From Gordionus sp. m RMFG-2023 (Eukaryota > Nematomorpha > Gordioida > Chordodea > Parachordodidae), in NCBI RefSeq assembly GCF_954871325.1, contig NC_088775.1:68115561-68179560 (forward strand): a stretch of 64,000 nt of DNA. The letters run 5' to 3'. The notes beneath the pieces were generated by a model that did no database searches, had not been told where the DNA came from, and saw only the letters and a list, made by a program, of their open reading frames with translations. Each line of letters opens with the position of its first letter. The stretch's first letter is position 1. A program made the position numbers and the translations under genes. Positions 39,021 to 49,467 of this stretch are shown one piece after another.

Positions 39021-39615
39021 AATATATGATTAGGCAAAATTTTTGTTTTAATATAGTAATTCTAGATTCATATCTAGACGAAAATTTGTTTTCATTTTTT
39101 TATATTGATAAAACTCCCTCCTTAAATTTCTAATTTTATTTAATCGTCTAGGAATTTATATTTCTATTTAAAAAGTGCGCGAAAAAATCTCAATATGAAT
39201 TAACAATAATAAAGACCTAAAAAAATTTAAAAAAAAGGGGAGATACTATAATTCTTATGAGACTATTTTCATTTGTAAAAGCTCACTTAGTATTAAATTA
39301 ATTTACTAAACAATCGCTCTATTATAACCGTTTTCAATTTTACTGCAACCAAACCATCTTATTTTGGTATCACATTTTTCAAAGATGCCACAGGTCTATT
39401 TGTCTACCTTTTTATGCCTCTACTAAATATAAAAGTATCAAATATACAGTCACATCGAGTCTCATATTTTAAAAGATGATAAAAAGATTTTTTATTATGA
39501 TAATAATAAAACTTATTCTAACTTAGTTTATTTTATTTTTTAAATTATAATTGCTAGAATCTTCGTTCTATCTTGAATCTAGGAATCAATTTTAGTAATT
39601 TTCGTATTTTGCTAA

Positions 39616-40400
39616 CAGTGGGGGTAGCCAGGATTTTCACATGGGGGGGGGGGAGGGTTAAAAATTTTTTGAGGGACTTCGCCCCCAAAACCTACCATTT
39701 TTTATGACAGTACATGAGGTAGTAGGAATGATTAATAAATATTTATATAAAATTGTTAAATTAGGGAAAGCAGAAAAATTTAAAAGTAGATGATAAGGTA
39801 AAATAACAAGTCTCAGAATTATCATCATCATGAGAAGAAGAAGCTAAATAATGTATTAGTATAAATATTTTAATTAAATAAATTCACAATTCTCAGAATC
39901 TTTAACCTCTAGGTCACGAGTAATATTTACTCCCCTGTTTTAACCATCTTATAAATATTTCGAAACTTCAACATTTCTTCAAAAATTTGACTTGAATTTA
40001 AATGATAAAATCCATATATATCCTCGATATCATCTTTAACAATTGACTTTTCCGCCATTCCCTTTGGTGTAAAAAATGATGTTTGATTTAAAAATTTCAT
40101 TGATTCATCATTAAATCTTTCATTAAACTGCATAATAATCAAATCAAAAATCAAGTGCAGCATAAAACACGGTTTTAAAACTAAAATAAAAATGATGAAA
40201 GTATATAACTCTCCTTTTTTGGATTGGAATGTTTGAAGTCTATAACTTTCGATATGAAAAGATAGATTTCTCTCCTTCATAAAATCTTGTGCTTTTGAAA
40301 AAACATACAAAAATTCAGTGTTATTATCAATTAGGATTAAAAAAATAATAAAAGACAATAATTTAAATTATATTTCTCAAATTAATCAGCCAATCTTTTG
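39616..40400 (-). mobile_element. hAT fragment with one end and a transposase piece
   Basis: CAGTGGGGGTAGCCAGGATT starts at 39616 and runs into a G run (39643-39652), as in the other members of this hAT family. A minus-strand transposase fragment follows at 39927-40358. I did not find the opposite end or the 8-bp repeat. Confidence 0.6.
39927..40358 (-). pseudogene. hAT transposase fragment, 143 codons open
   Basis: The frame includes NTEFLYVFSKAQDF, FDLIIMQFNERFND and DIEDIYGFYHLNSSQIFEEM then LKFRNIYK. This matches the part of zf-MYM1-like hAT transposases that precedes the C-terminal dimerisation domain: an acidic helix, a Q-x-x-x-R-F motif and an E-x-x-x-F-R helix. The catalytic core upstream and the dimerisation domain downstream are missing or unreadable, so this is a remnant despite its open frame. 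Confidence 0.6.
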
Positions 40401-41149
40401 CCAATTGAATTTAATTTATTGCAAACCATATATCCTTCGAAATGGTTTGTAATTTTGTACAAGCCAAGCTTGTTATCAGCAATATTTTATCCAAAACACG
40501 AAGTGATAAAATAAAATAAAATTTTTTAATTCTAAAGACTATAGCACTAGTCCTAGATTAGGTTTTCCCATATATTTTATTAGAAGGCTTTAAGTCCAAT
40601 CAAAACCTTTTATAGGGTTACATTATAAAAAAATAAAAATTTTGCCTTTTTTTAAAAATTTTGAATTTAAAAAATTTTATTAAATATACTTTTGTACATA
40701 TTTTCTTTAGGAGAAAAAGGCTGGGAGGGGGTTGTCACTCTATTCCCAAAATGTTTTTTAAAATTCAAAAAAAAATTAAATAAAATTTGGAATTTAAATA
40801 TGATAAATTACAATATAGATGAGTATTAAATAATAAATCGAAACAAAATTGTAAATAAAAAAAATATGTCAATCAATTTTATTGATGAATAGATATAATT
40901 ATAAATTATAGTTAAATAAAATTTTAGGCTATTTATTTTATCCATTGAAAGACAACCAGTAAAATATCTACATCATATTATTTTGTATAATCCTATTTAC
41001 AATTTAACGATCTATAATATCTATTTTGTATATTTTTGATTAATGGATGACTTCACTAGCTCTTATCATAAAGATAAAGGATGAAGCGTGATAATAAGAG
41101 GCGTCACTTGCTTTTATTTCCTATATTTAGTCGCTAGAAAGCATTATAA
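40401..41149. other. AT-rich DNA, no gene seen
   Basis: There are no recognisable coding segments. A pyrimidine/purine-rich patch (AAAAAGGCTGGGAGGGGG) at about 40714 is possibly another worn hAT end. Confidence 0.4.
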
Positions 41150-41245
41150 AAGAGAATTATGATAGTGTGTTCATAAAATTATATTTAAAAAAAAAGACAA
41201 AATTTTTATTTTTTGTTTTGTCTAAAGAATATATAGAGAAGAATT

Positions 41246-42823
41246 CTCTAAACCAGGCGCGTAACCATTGGGGGGGGAAAGGGGGAATTCCCCCCCCCTA
41301 TCGCAAATTTGACTATTTTCATAAATATCATTTTAAGCTAATAAAAATTTTACCCCCACCCCCAGACCCCCCCCCCCCCCCCACCAATCAAAATTTTACA
41401 AATATTTGAATATCAATTTTCCAACATATTATTCAAAAATATTAATAAAATGGAAAAATATTTAGTCAAAGAGATTGAAATCAAACGATAATTTATAAAT
41501 AAGGCTGAGCATGAAAAAAAGTAATGTGTCGTTAGCAGCGATATCATATTGAATTCAATTGATCAATCAGAGTTTATCATTGCTGCTAGTTGCATCAATA
41601 AATTATTTTTACCTCATTACTTTGTAGAAATTTACAAAAACCAAATTTAGATTTGGTTCAAGTTATTGATTTGGCGGAAAATATACATGAACAGGTAGAT
41701 ACAATAAGAATGAATGTAGATAAATATTTTCATAATATTTATCTAGACGTTGAATCGAAGGCTAAATTTTATGATATAATACTAATTTAACCTCGTCTAG
41801 CACCTAGGCCATTATTGAGATGAAAATAAATATTGGTTCAACTGAAGAATATTATAAAATATCCATTTTCATCCCATTCTTAGATACTTTTTTATAGCAA
41901 ATAAAAGTTCGGGTTTTAGATAAAAAACAAGTCTTTAGCAATCTTCAAGTTTTATTACCCAAAGATCCTTCTTCATTTTCTAATGCCACTATTGGTAAAA
42001 TTAAATATTTAGAAAAATTTTATTCCTATGAGATTGATACTGAAATAAATTTAATCAGTGAATTCAAATTGTGGTATAAATAATTATACGTTTAGCTATT
42101 TTACCTGAGCATGCTATTGATGCGCTCAATCGGTGAAAAGAAACCTTGGCTCAATTTCCTAATATTTCGAAGTTGTTTTATATTCTTGCATGTTTGCCTA
42201 TTACAACATGTACGAATGAAAGGACTTTTTCCAACTTGAGAAGGTTGAAAACATATTTAAGAAGTACTGAATCTCGGCTAAATGGGTTAGCTCTGTTAAA
42301 TATACACAGAGATTTGGTTCCAAAGACAAACGAAATAATTAAAAATCTTGTATTTGATAAGAAGTTAAAAAAAACTTGTTAATTTAATTATTTTCTAGTC
42401 AATATTTTAAACTACTATTAGTATTTTCAATAAAAAAAATTATATTCTACTTATATTGTATGAGAATTTAAGCTGAGGCTAGTTTTTAAACAAATTTTAT
42501 AAAAAAAATGACATTACACTTTATTTCAACTTAACATATAAATAAACCTTTACATTTAAAAAAACTTTATTAAATATAATATACCTAACTTGAAATAATA
42601 AAAAAGAGGCTTATATATCCTATCCATAAGCACGAATTAGTAAATAATAGTTAAAAATAGAAATATAATTATTATTAAATTATTCATAATTTAATAGAAT
42701 AGCTAAATAAGACCCGGCCGAAGGCCGGGGAAAGCTGGCAGGTAAAAGGGGTTTGGGGGCGAAGCCCCCAAAATATTTCCCCCCCCCCTATAAGAAAATC
42801 CTGGATACGCCACTGCTCTAAAC
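41246..42823 (+). mobile_element. hAT transposon (41254-42815) with perfect 8-bp target duplication
   Basis: The left end CAGGCGCGTAACC and right end GGATACGCCACTG form the inverted pair. CTCTAAAC flanks the element exactly at 41246-41253 and 42816-42823. At 1562 bp it is shorter than a full hAT and holds only the C-terminal part of a transposase. Long G or C runs stand just inside both ends (from 41269, 41368-41382, 42780-42788). Near the right end GGGGGCGAAGCCCCC forms a small inverted repeat. It is inserted in the LINE. Confidence 0.9.
41620..42382 (+). pseudogene. hAT transposase C-terminal part, decayed
   Basis: Upstream pieces in shifted frames read LDLVQVIDLAENIHEQVDTI and DVESKAKFYD. 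The last open piece (42146-42382) reads LFYILACLPITTCTNERTFS then NLRRLKTYLRSTES and LNGLALLNIHRDL. The C-T-N-E-R-x-F-S-x-L-R-R-L-K-x-Y-L-R string is the hAT dimerisation domain. There is no zinc finger or first catalytic acid, so the gene is an internally deleted, inactive copy. Confidence 0.75.
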
Positions 42824-44150
42824 ATAGGCCTTACTCAAATAAAGCTAAATCTGAAATATGCTTTTTAAATTCAAATACTCTCAAAGTCCAAGGGTTTAAA
42901 ATCATTAAAAAAAGTGAAATTAATATTCTAGGTTCACCTTCAAGCAGTTTTTCCAACTGTGAGGTGTTCGTGGAAAAATTATTCGAAGGATTATTAGGAC
43001 TTGAAACTATTTTAAACGAAATTCCTTCACACCAGAGCTTTTTTCTTTTAAAAATTTTTTTATTTTTATCAAAGATTTTACATATTTTTAGATCTTCTTC
43101 CTTTTTTTTAAATAATGAAATTATTAATCGTGCTCATGAATTATTTTAAAAGTTTTTTAGAAAATATTTTAAATATTAAATTGGAAGATTTTAATTGGGG
43201 TTTCTCACAATTACCCTCGAAAATGGGTGGTTTAGATTTATATCCTTTAAATCTTATATCTCTTTCCTACATTTTTGACATTGCATTTGATGAATAAAGC
43301 CATGATATCTTCTTTTCTCTCCTAAAGATAACCTTTTAAACTCCGCCTTGACAGCCTGGGTATCTTTAGCTCCACCTGAAGCTGTCTTACCCACAATATT
43401 AACACACCAATCTATTTTCGAACCTTTAATTAAAAAAATTTTTTAAATAATTTCATCAAACCTCCCTTTGGATTATATTCAACTATTACAGAATGCTGAC
43501 TGTACTAGTGGTTATGAATGGTTGGAAGCATTACCATCGTAACCTAGGTTACCTCTTATCAGATGAACAATTAAAAGTTGCCATAGGCCATCGACTTGGA
43601 TGTAACATTGTTCAACCACATACATGCATCAAATGTAAAATATTAGTGACTCCAAAGGGAGACATGGTCTAAATTGTATATATAGTCAAGGCAGGCATGC
43701 AAGGCATGCAGCAATTAATTTAGCTATTAGCCGTTCTCTTACCAGGGCCCGAATACCAAACATCCTGGAGCCTACAAATTTATCATTAGATGATGGCTTA
43801 ACTTCCGTGCCTTGGTCTTTAGGGAAATCCTTAATTTGGGACTTCACATGTGTATCTTCTTTCCCGAAAAATTTAAATTCTAATCCGGCTGATTTAGCCG
43901 AGAAAAAAAAACAATGAAATATTCCAAATTCACAAATTATATTTTTACACCGTTCGTTATCTCTTCCCTTGGACATAAGCCATGCGGAACTTTAAAGTTC
44001 TTAAAAAATATAGGGGATAAGACAAGAGCCCTTACATCAGAACCAAAAGAATTCTATTTTTTAAAACAAAACCTACAAATCACTATTTTAAAATATAATT
44101 ACTCATGTTTTTTGGAAACCTGTAGTCCCACCTCCATTTTTATATAATAT

Positions 44151-44371
44151 TGTTTTATTTTATTTTATTATTGATATGTTAATTTTAATATTAATTTTAT
44201 TTCTATATATATTTTTAATTTAAAAATAAATGACATTAGTATGTAAATAAATGTTTCGGCAAAATTGTTTAAATAAACTTAGATTAGGAGTGTTGAAAAG
44301 AATAAATAAATGTAAGTGCCCCCCCCCCTCCACCATTCCCTCTGACAAAGCCTTTTTACTTCGATGACGAG
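44151..44371. other. AT-rich stretch ending in a C run
   Basis: A short TTTTA-type run at 44150-44170 follows the LINE end. A C run at 44318-44327 followed by TCCACCATTCCC may be a worn hAT end. The last 8 bases (ATGACGAG, 44364-44371) are the left target duplication of the next element. Confidence 0.45.
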
Positions 44372-44699
44372 CAGGCGCGCCTACGGCGGGAGGGGAGGGG
44401 GGGGGAGAAAAATCCCCCCGTAGCAATTTGGAAAAATAAAGGCATCATGAATTGTGAATTGCAAAAGTATTCTATTAGCAAAAAGTTAAAATTAATTTAA
44501 ATTTATTTCTTATATATTAATATTTTATCTAATGAAAATTTAAAGTTTATTTTCTTACATTTTTCAAACCTTAAACACAGATGGATATGAGAAATTTTAT
44601 CAACCAAAAAAAATTCTATCTAATTTATCTCTATTAATAACTATGATAAAATTTTTAGTGCCTGAAATGTTCAGATATACAAATAGGAAAATTTGTTGA

Positions 44700-45438
44700 A
44701 TATAATTATGGGACTTTTTGTGCTACAGGAAAAAATTAACTGGAAAAGGCCACGACAGGATGGAGCCTTAGACATAAAGCTGGCAAGCTACTGCATTTTT
44801 TGGATCTAGAAGCGCCTATTTTGTATGCCTTTGGAGAAATATCAGAAACATCTGAAACAGATATTTCATTTGAAGTATATACATTACTAGATTTAATTGA
44901 CTGCCGATTTTTTTCATTGCAATATTTCTCAAAAAAATAGATTTAGTAGAAGTTATGATATGAGAATCGCAATATTATTATTTTAACAAACACAAAAAAT
45001 ATATCTGCTCATCCCAACTCCCAATCTCAAATTTCATAATCACAAAATTTCTTCCAGATTATATAATTTATTTCTTCATTTTAAAATAAGAAATTCACAT
45101 AATGATGATTTATATAAAAAATAAAAATAAAATAGCAAAAATCAAATTGATTGACGTTCCTTAAAATATATTTTTATTTAAATTATTTTATTTGAACAAC
45201 TGCGACAATTATATTACAAATTGAAACCAAAAGATAATATCGACCAGGAATTTCCCAAGATTTATGTGAGTGTTAAAGGTGAAAATGAAATTATAAGATT
45301 TTAGGATTCATAAGTCTAACAAATCGTTCCAATATTAACATGGACTCAATTGAGGATTACTATAAAATAACCGTTTTTATTCCACTTTTGAATTTAATTT
45401 TGAAAAATCAATGAACGATTTGTGATTTATCAAATGGC

Positions 45439-45440
<2 letters not shown>
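44700..45440 (+). pseudogene. hAT transposase remnant (outer element)
   Basis: The readable pieces are LFEQLRQLYYKLKPKDN, FPKIYVSVKGENEIIRF and, in another frame, SNINMDSIEDYYKITVFIPL (about 45190-45400). They match the middle of zf-MYM1-like hAT transposases: the L-R-x-x-x-D-x-x-F helix and the S-x-E-D-Y-Y-x-x-x-x-F-I-P segment. Stops and a frameshift are present. Nothing earlier than about 44700 reads as transposase. Confidence 0.55.

Positions 45441-45442
<2 letters not shown>

Positions 45443-45474
<32 letters not shown>
45443..45474. repeat. (TTTC)n short tandem repeat
   Basis: About eight TTTC units lie just before the left end of the nested hAT. Confidence 0.9.
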
Positions 45475-45949
45475 TTACAAATACCAGTGGCGTTGACAAG
45501 GGGGGGGGGGTCGAACCCCCTCCCCCTCCATACTCTCCGAAAATTTTTTTTTCTTATTGCAAATAATTTTATTTAAAAAACGGTTTCAATTTATAAATAA
45601 AATTATATACGATATGAAAATGAAATATATTTAAAAAAACAAATAAGAATTTTAAATTTTAAATGATAACATGGTTTAAAAATATATATTAAAAATTATA
45701 TGTAAAATATTAAATAACAATAAAAATATATTGTAAATTTTTTCTCGCATAGTTAAAATTAGATATTTATAAATTTAATAATAAAATTTATATTGTTAAA
45801 CTAATTAGATAGTTTTACAAATTTTAATTAATTTTTTATAATTTTTAAATAAAAGAAAAATCATTTAATTTGGTAAATATAACGAGAAAGTAAAGGTGAT
45901 CGCTAATATGTTTGGGATTAAAATTTTAAACCTAGAGTAGTTTCTAGAT

Positions 45950-46536
45950 AGTCCAATCGCTTAAATATTGATGCATCTACGATTGAGGATTTTTATAAAA
46001 TAAATATTTTTACTCCCCTTATTGAAACATTTTTATTTAAATTAAAGGAAATATTTATTAGACACAATTTTATTTTAAAAAGCTTTTATTTTATCTTGCC
46101 GTTTGAGTCTAAATACACTTGAAACGTGAGAGGATATTAAGAAAATCTCAGAGTTTTATTCTGATGAATTATCAGGATCGTGTGATAAGTTACTTTGTGA
46201 TGTCGAATTTTGGTATAAAAATTTTGACGAATAGAGTACTCTTTGAGACCAAAATATGCTTTGCAAGCCCTTTCCATGTGTAATTGCACTTTAGATTCCC
46301 TGTCTAATATCAAAACATTGCTTTTTATTTTAGCTACCTTACTGATTAGCACCTGCACTAATGAAAGGTCTTTTTCAACTTTGAAAAGGTTAAAAATCTA
46401 TTTAAGAAATAGCAACGGTGAACGCCGTTTAAATGTATTCGCAATATTAAATATTTATAAGGAGATTATTCTAGATAAAAATTTGATTCTAGATGAATTA
46501 GTCAAATCTCAGAGAAAAGTAGACCTCTCTTTATAA
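45950..46536 (+). pseudogene. hAT transposase C-terminal part, 97 codons open at its end
   Basis: About 45955-46050 reads SNRLNIDASTIEDFYKINIF then TPLIETFLFKLKEIF. The last open piece (46243-46536) reads TLLFILATLLISTCTNERSF then STLKRLKIYLRN and LNVFAILNIYKEI, the hAT dimerisation domain, ending in a normal stop. It is close in kind to the copy at 42.1 kb. Breaks between the pieces and the lost N-terminal half make it inactive. Confidence 0.7.
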
Positions 46537-46675
46537 ATTCAAATCATAAAATTGCTATATTATTATAATATGTTCTTAGTCATAAAAATTTTTATATTCA
46601 AAACGTAATTATAATGAATTCTTAATCATATTATTTATATATTATATTATTTATAATAAAAATATTGCATTTGCA

Positions 46676-47050
46676 CTAAGAATTAGTGATCTGCATCGGG
46701 CCTAATTTTTCAAGCCCAGCCCGGCCCGAAATTATTTTAAAAGTTTTGCCGGCCCGAACCCAAAATTTTTTAAAGAAGTTTTGTCGGCCTGGCCCGAATT
46801 TATTTAAATATAGAAATTCACTTTTATAATTACTCAAAATAAAAGATATATGTTATATGGCGTCTAGTTTTTATAAATAAAATCAAATATTTTTATTTTA
46901 CATAAAAAATTTAATATAAAATTGATATATTTAGATATATTTAAAAAAATTTCCAAAGCCCGACAACCCGGCCCGAATTTTTTTTTTAAATATTAGGCCC
47001 GACCCAGGCGGAACCCGATTTTCCTACTTTTGCAGTTCTCTAATAAGGAT
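46676..47050. mobile_element. 359-bp hAT MITE (46684-47042)
   Basis: The ends TAGTGATCTGCATCGGGCC and, inverted, TAGAGAACTGCAAAAG are related. GC-rich GGCCCGAA motifs are repeated inside both ends. The 8-base flanks CTAAGAAT (46676-46683) and ATAAGGAT (47043-47050) agree at six of eight positions, as an old duplication would. The centre is plain AT-rich DNA without coding sequence. Confidence 0.65.
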
Positions 47051-47348
47051 TTTTTATGTTTTATTTATATATTCATTTGTATTAATTATAATTGTTAAAT
47101 TAGATTTTTTTAAATACAGTACAAGAATTACTCATATTTTATTGTAATTTTATTTTTTTTGAATTAGTTATTTAGAATAAATTTTTAATATAATCTGTAT
47201 AAAATTTATACATTTTGAAATTTATTTTATTGTATATTATCATTAAAATAAATACATAATTAAATAAAGGTTAACATAGAATAAGATCAGGCAGGGGGAC
47301 AAATCCCCCCCCCCCCCCCCCAATGAAAAAATGCAGATGCCTTATATA

Positions 47349-47950
47349 TTAATTTCAAAAATATTATTGTTTATATTAATTTATATTTGTTAATATTTAT
47401 TCCTATCTCATATTAAATATATATTTAATTGCATTTATTATCACATTCATCAACTAAGTTATTTTATCAATTAATTTCGATTTCAAGTTTTCCGGCGTAA
47501 TATTATCTTATTATTTTCAAATTTTTAGTGGCGTAATATTTATCTTCCATTTTCAAATTTCTAGTCAAATAATAATTATTCTGAAATTGTCCAACAGGGA
47601 GAAAGAAATTGCAACCTTATCCAACGAGATAGAGTCTCCGCCATCAATTCCTCAAGGATATTAACAAACCTTGTAACCCAGTCACCCAGTCTATATATAG
47701 GGAGGGTGTCGCATCTGGACCAAAGATTATAGTTCGTAATATTATAAGGATAGAATGTTTTGGTTATATACCTAAGACATTTGTTAAGCCGATTATTTGC
47801 TATTACTGAAATATCACAATGCCTGAAAGAAATATTTCCTCAGAAGCAAGAAAATTATTGGATTCCCTGCTTATTCCAAATTTTTTTTCTCATTAGAATG
47901 TATTATTTAATTATACAACTATTTTATATATTACTTTTCAAAAACATGAC
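47349..47950. other. Unassigned DNA with a TATA-like motif
   Basis: The part from about 47580 to 47740 is less AT-rich and contains TCTATATATAGGGAGGG at about 47691, which looks like a core promoter TATA box. No gene start follows. It might be left from a transposable element; I could not decide which. Confidence 0.3.
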
Positions 47951-47959
47951 TTTGACTTG

Positions 47960-48370
47960 ATTAAGAAGATGAGAATAGCGGAAAGCATTTTATTAGAATT
48001 CAAGGAAATTAGGGCGAATGTTGATGAAGAATTTCATATTTTATATGTTATTGTTAAGTCAAAAGAAGAGCTATTTAATATTTGTCTCCCTCGACTTGCA
48101 GTAAGGCAAGCTGATAGTTAAAACATTAATATAGGATCAGTAGAAGAGTATATCTTAGATACAGATACATTTATTACCCAAAATGAATGGTTTTTAATTC
48201 ATCATGTAGCACTTACCAATCTGCAAATATTACTTCCATAAAAGCCTTCCCAACCTTTTTCAGATGTGATAGAAAAAAAAATACTTGTTGGATTTTTATC
48301 ATGAAGAAATTAAAGTATCTTATGATGCCTTATTAGCTGAATAACTATGTTTATAAGATTAACTATGGTT
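47960..48370 (+). pseudogene. hAT transposase remnant, third copy in the nest
   Basis: The frame starting near 47969 reads MRIAESILLEFKEIRANVDE, then EFHILYVIVKSKEELFNICL and PRLAVRQADS, a stop, then NINIGSVEEYIL and HHVALTNLQILLP. The order L-P-R-x-x-x-R-Q and S-x-E-E-Y is the middle of the same hAT transposase branch as at 41.7 and 45.2 kb. It therefore covers a part already present at 45.2 kb and must come from a separate element. Confidence 0.6.
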
Positions 48371-48858
48371 GATATTTCAATATTAACTAGATTATCAATC
48401 TTGACCGATACTTTAACAATAAAAATTTATAAAAATGATGGAATTTGGTGGTTAATGTAAATTGAAAACTCGGCTTAAATTATTTATTAAATTATTTTTC
48501 TTTTTTTTAGAAAATTTCGAAGTAACGAATAACGTTATGTTACCGTTGCTCAAAAAAAAGGGAAACGGACGTTACTTTACCGCAATACTTAAATTGATTG
48601 AATAGACCTAGTTTTACTCATCGAGATCTAATCCCCAACACAGAAAAAATTATGGCGCAATCGCAAAAGAATATTAAATTTTCATTTAAGGAGAATAATT
48701 TTGATTAACTTTTTATAATTTTATATGTTATTGTGATTTACATACCGGTTTATATAGCTATAATATTTTTAACCGTATTATATTCGCTCTTAATTCTTTG
48801 AATTTTATAATATCTTATTATTTGTGTTCGAAATTATAATATTTTCCAATAAGATTGG

Positions 48859-48939
48859 TTCTATAAAATTTTATATAATGATTAGTTCTAATAAATTTTA
48901 TATAATGATTAGTTCTAATAAATTTTATATAATGATTAT
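48859..48939. repeat. 27-bp tandem repeat, three copies
   Basis: The unit TTCTAATAAATTTTATATAA plus TGATTAG is repeated three times with a few changes. It lies inside the outer hAT near its right end. Confidence 0.9.
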
Positions 48940-49130
48940 TTCAAATAAACTTTTAATGCTCCAAAAAATATATTTCAAAATCAAAAAAATTATCCCCCCC
49001 CCCTTCCCGTAATAAATTCCTGGCTACGCGCCTGATGACGAGAGTTGTGACTATTTAATTGATGGACATATTACATGAATTATAAATGTCTTCGAATTAA
49101 CAGCAGGGTTATCGTTGCCTAATAATTAAA

Positions 49131-49467
49131 TCCTAGGCGTAGCCAGGATTTTGCTAAAGGAGTGAGTTTTTCCCATATAAATTTTAATGTAGGTCTTAAA
49201 GTTCACATATTGCAGGCTTTTGGATATGTAACATTTTCATAAAATAATTTTATGTTTTTCTATCTTTCTTTTTATAAACATTTTTCCCAGAAAATTTTGG
49301 ATTCCAGTCATTATTTTAAAAAATTAATAACATTTACTTTTTTCTTACAAAGTATTGTTTAGTAATATATCGTATAGTATACATTTTTTGGAGAGAGAAG
49401 AGGGGAAATTTTTATTAGTCAAAAATGATATTTGAATAGCCACGTTTATCCTTCGTGACGCCTATGA
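49131..49467. mobile_element. Probable short hAT-derived MITE
   Basis: CTAGGCGTAGCCAGGATTTT at about 49131 is the family's left end type. GTGACGCCTATG ending near 49467 is a plausible inverted partner. The flanks AATTAAATC and AATTAATC agree apart from one base. There is no coding sequence. Confidence 0.5.

Larger units (their letters stand above)
41170..44150 (+). mobile_element. LINE (non-LTR retrotransposon), 3' half, decayed and interrupted by a hAT
   Basis: The host LINE is readable on both sides of the hAT at 41254-42815. After it come a frame with INILGSPSSSFSNCEVFVEK and LLGLETILNEIPSHQSFFLL (about 42920-43080), then INRAHELFKSFLENILNI and FSQLPSKMGGLDLYPLNLIS (about 43110-43260). 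Next are LLSDEQLKVAIGHRLGCN (about 43552) and HGLNCIYSQGRHARHAAINL (about 43670), then a segment from AISRSLTRARIPNILEPTNL to SLIWDFTCVSSFP (about 43720-43870). These match the thumb and C-terminal region of LINE ORF2 proteins common in invertebrates, with the conserved LGCN and G-R-H-A-R-H-A motifs. Several stops and frameshifts break it. No poly(A) tail is obvious near 44150. Confidence 0.75.
45485..47348 (+). mobile_element. Nested hAT of the G-run family
   Basis: The left end CAGTGGCGTTGACAAGG with a G run (45501-45510) is clear at 45485. The right end is worn: a C run at 47306-47323 followed by AATGAAAAAATGCAGATGCC aligns with the right end of the 41.25-kb element. No 8-bp repeat could be matched (left flank ACAAATAC), so the right boundary is approximate. 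It holds a transposase C-terminal remnant and a small MITE. Confidence 0.55.
44364..49042 (+). mobile_element. hAT nest (44372-49034) bounded by an 8-bp target duplication
   Basis: The outer ends are CAGGCGCGCCTACGG (44372) and TGGCTACGCGCCTG (ending 49034). The octamer ATGACGAG flanks them at 44364-44371 and 49035-49042. Inside are at least two more elements and three separate transposase remnants covering overlapping parts of the protein (about 45.2, 45.9-46.5 and 48.0-48.4 kb). So the 4.66 kb is an original hAT enlarged by later insertions. Read-by-eye order of insertion: outer hAT first, then the element from 45485, then the MITE at 46684. Confidence 0.8.

Noticed and set aside
44220-44426. 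Minus-strand frame of 68 residues with Pro-rich part
   Set aside because: It spans the target duplication and the G-rich end of a hAT.
47560-47760. Solo LTR suggested by the TATA-like motif
   Set aside because: No end repeats, target duplication or related coding parts were seen.
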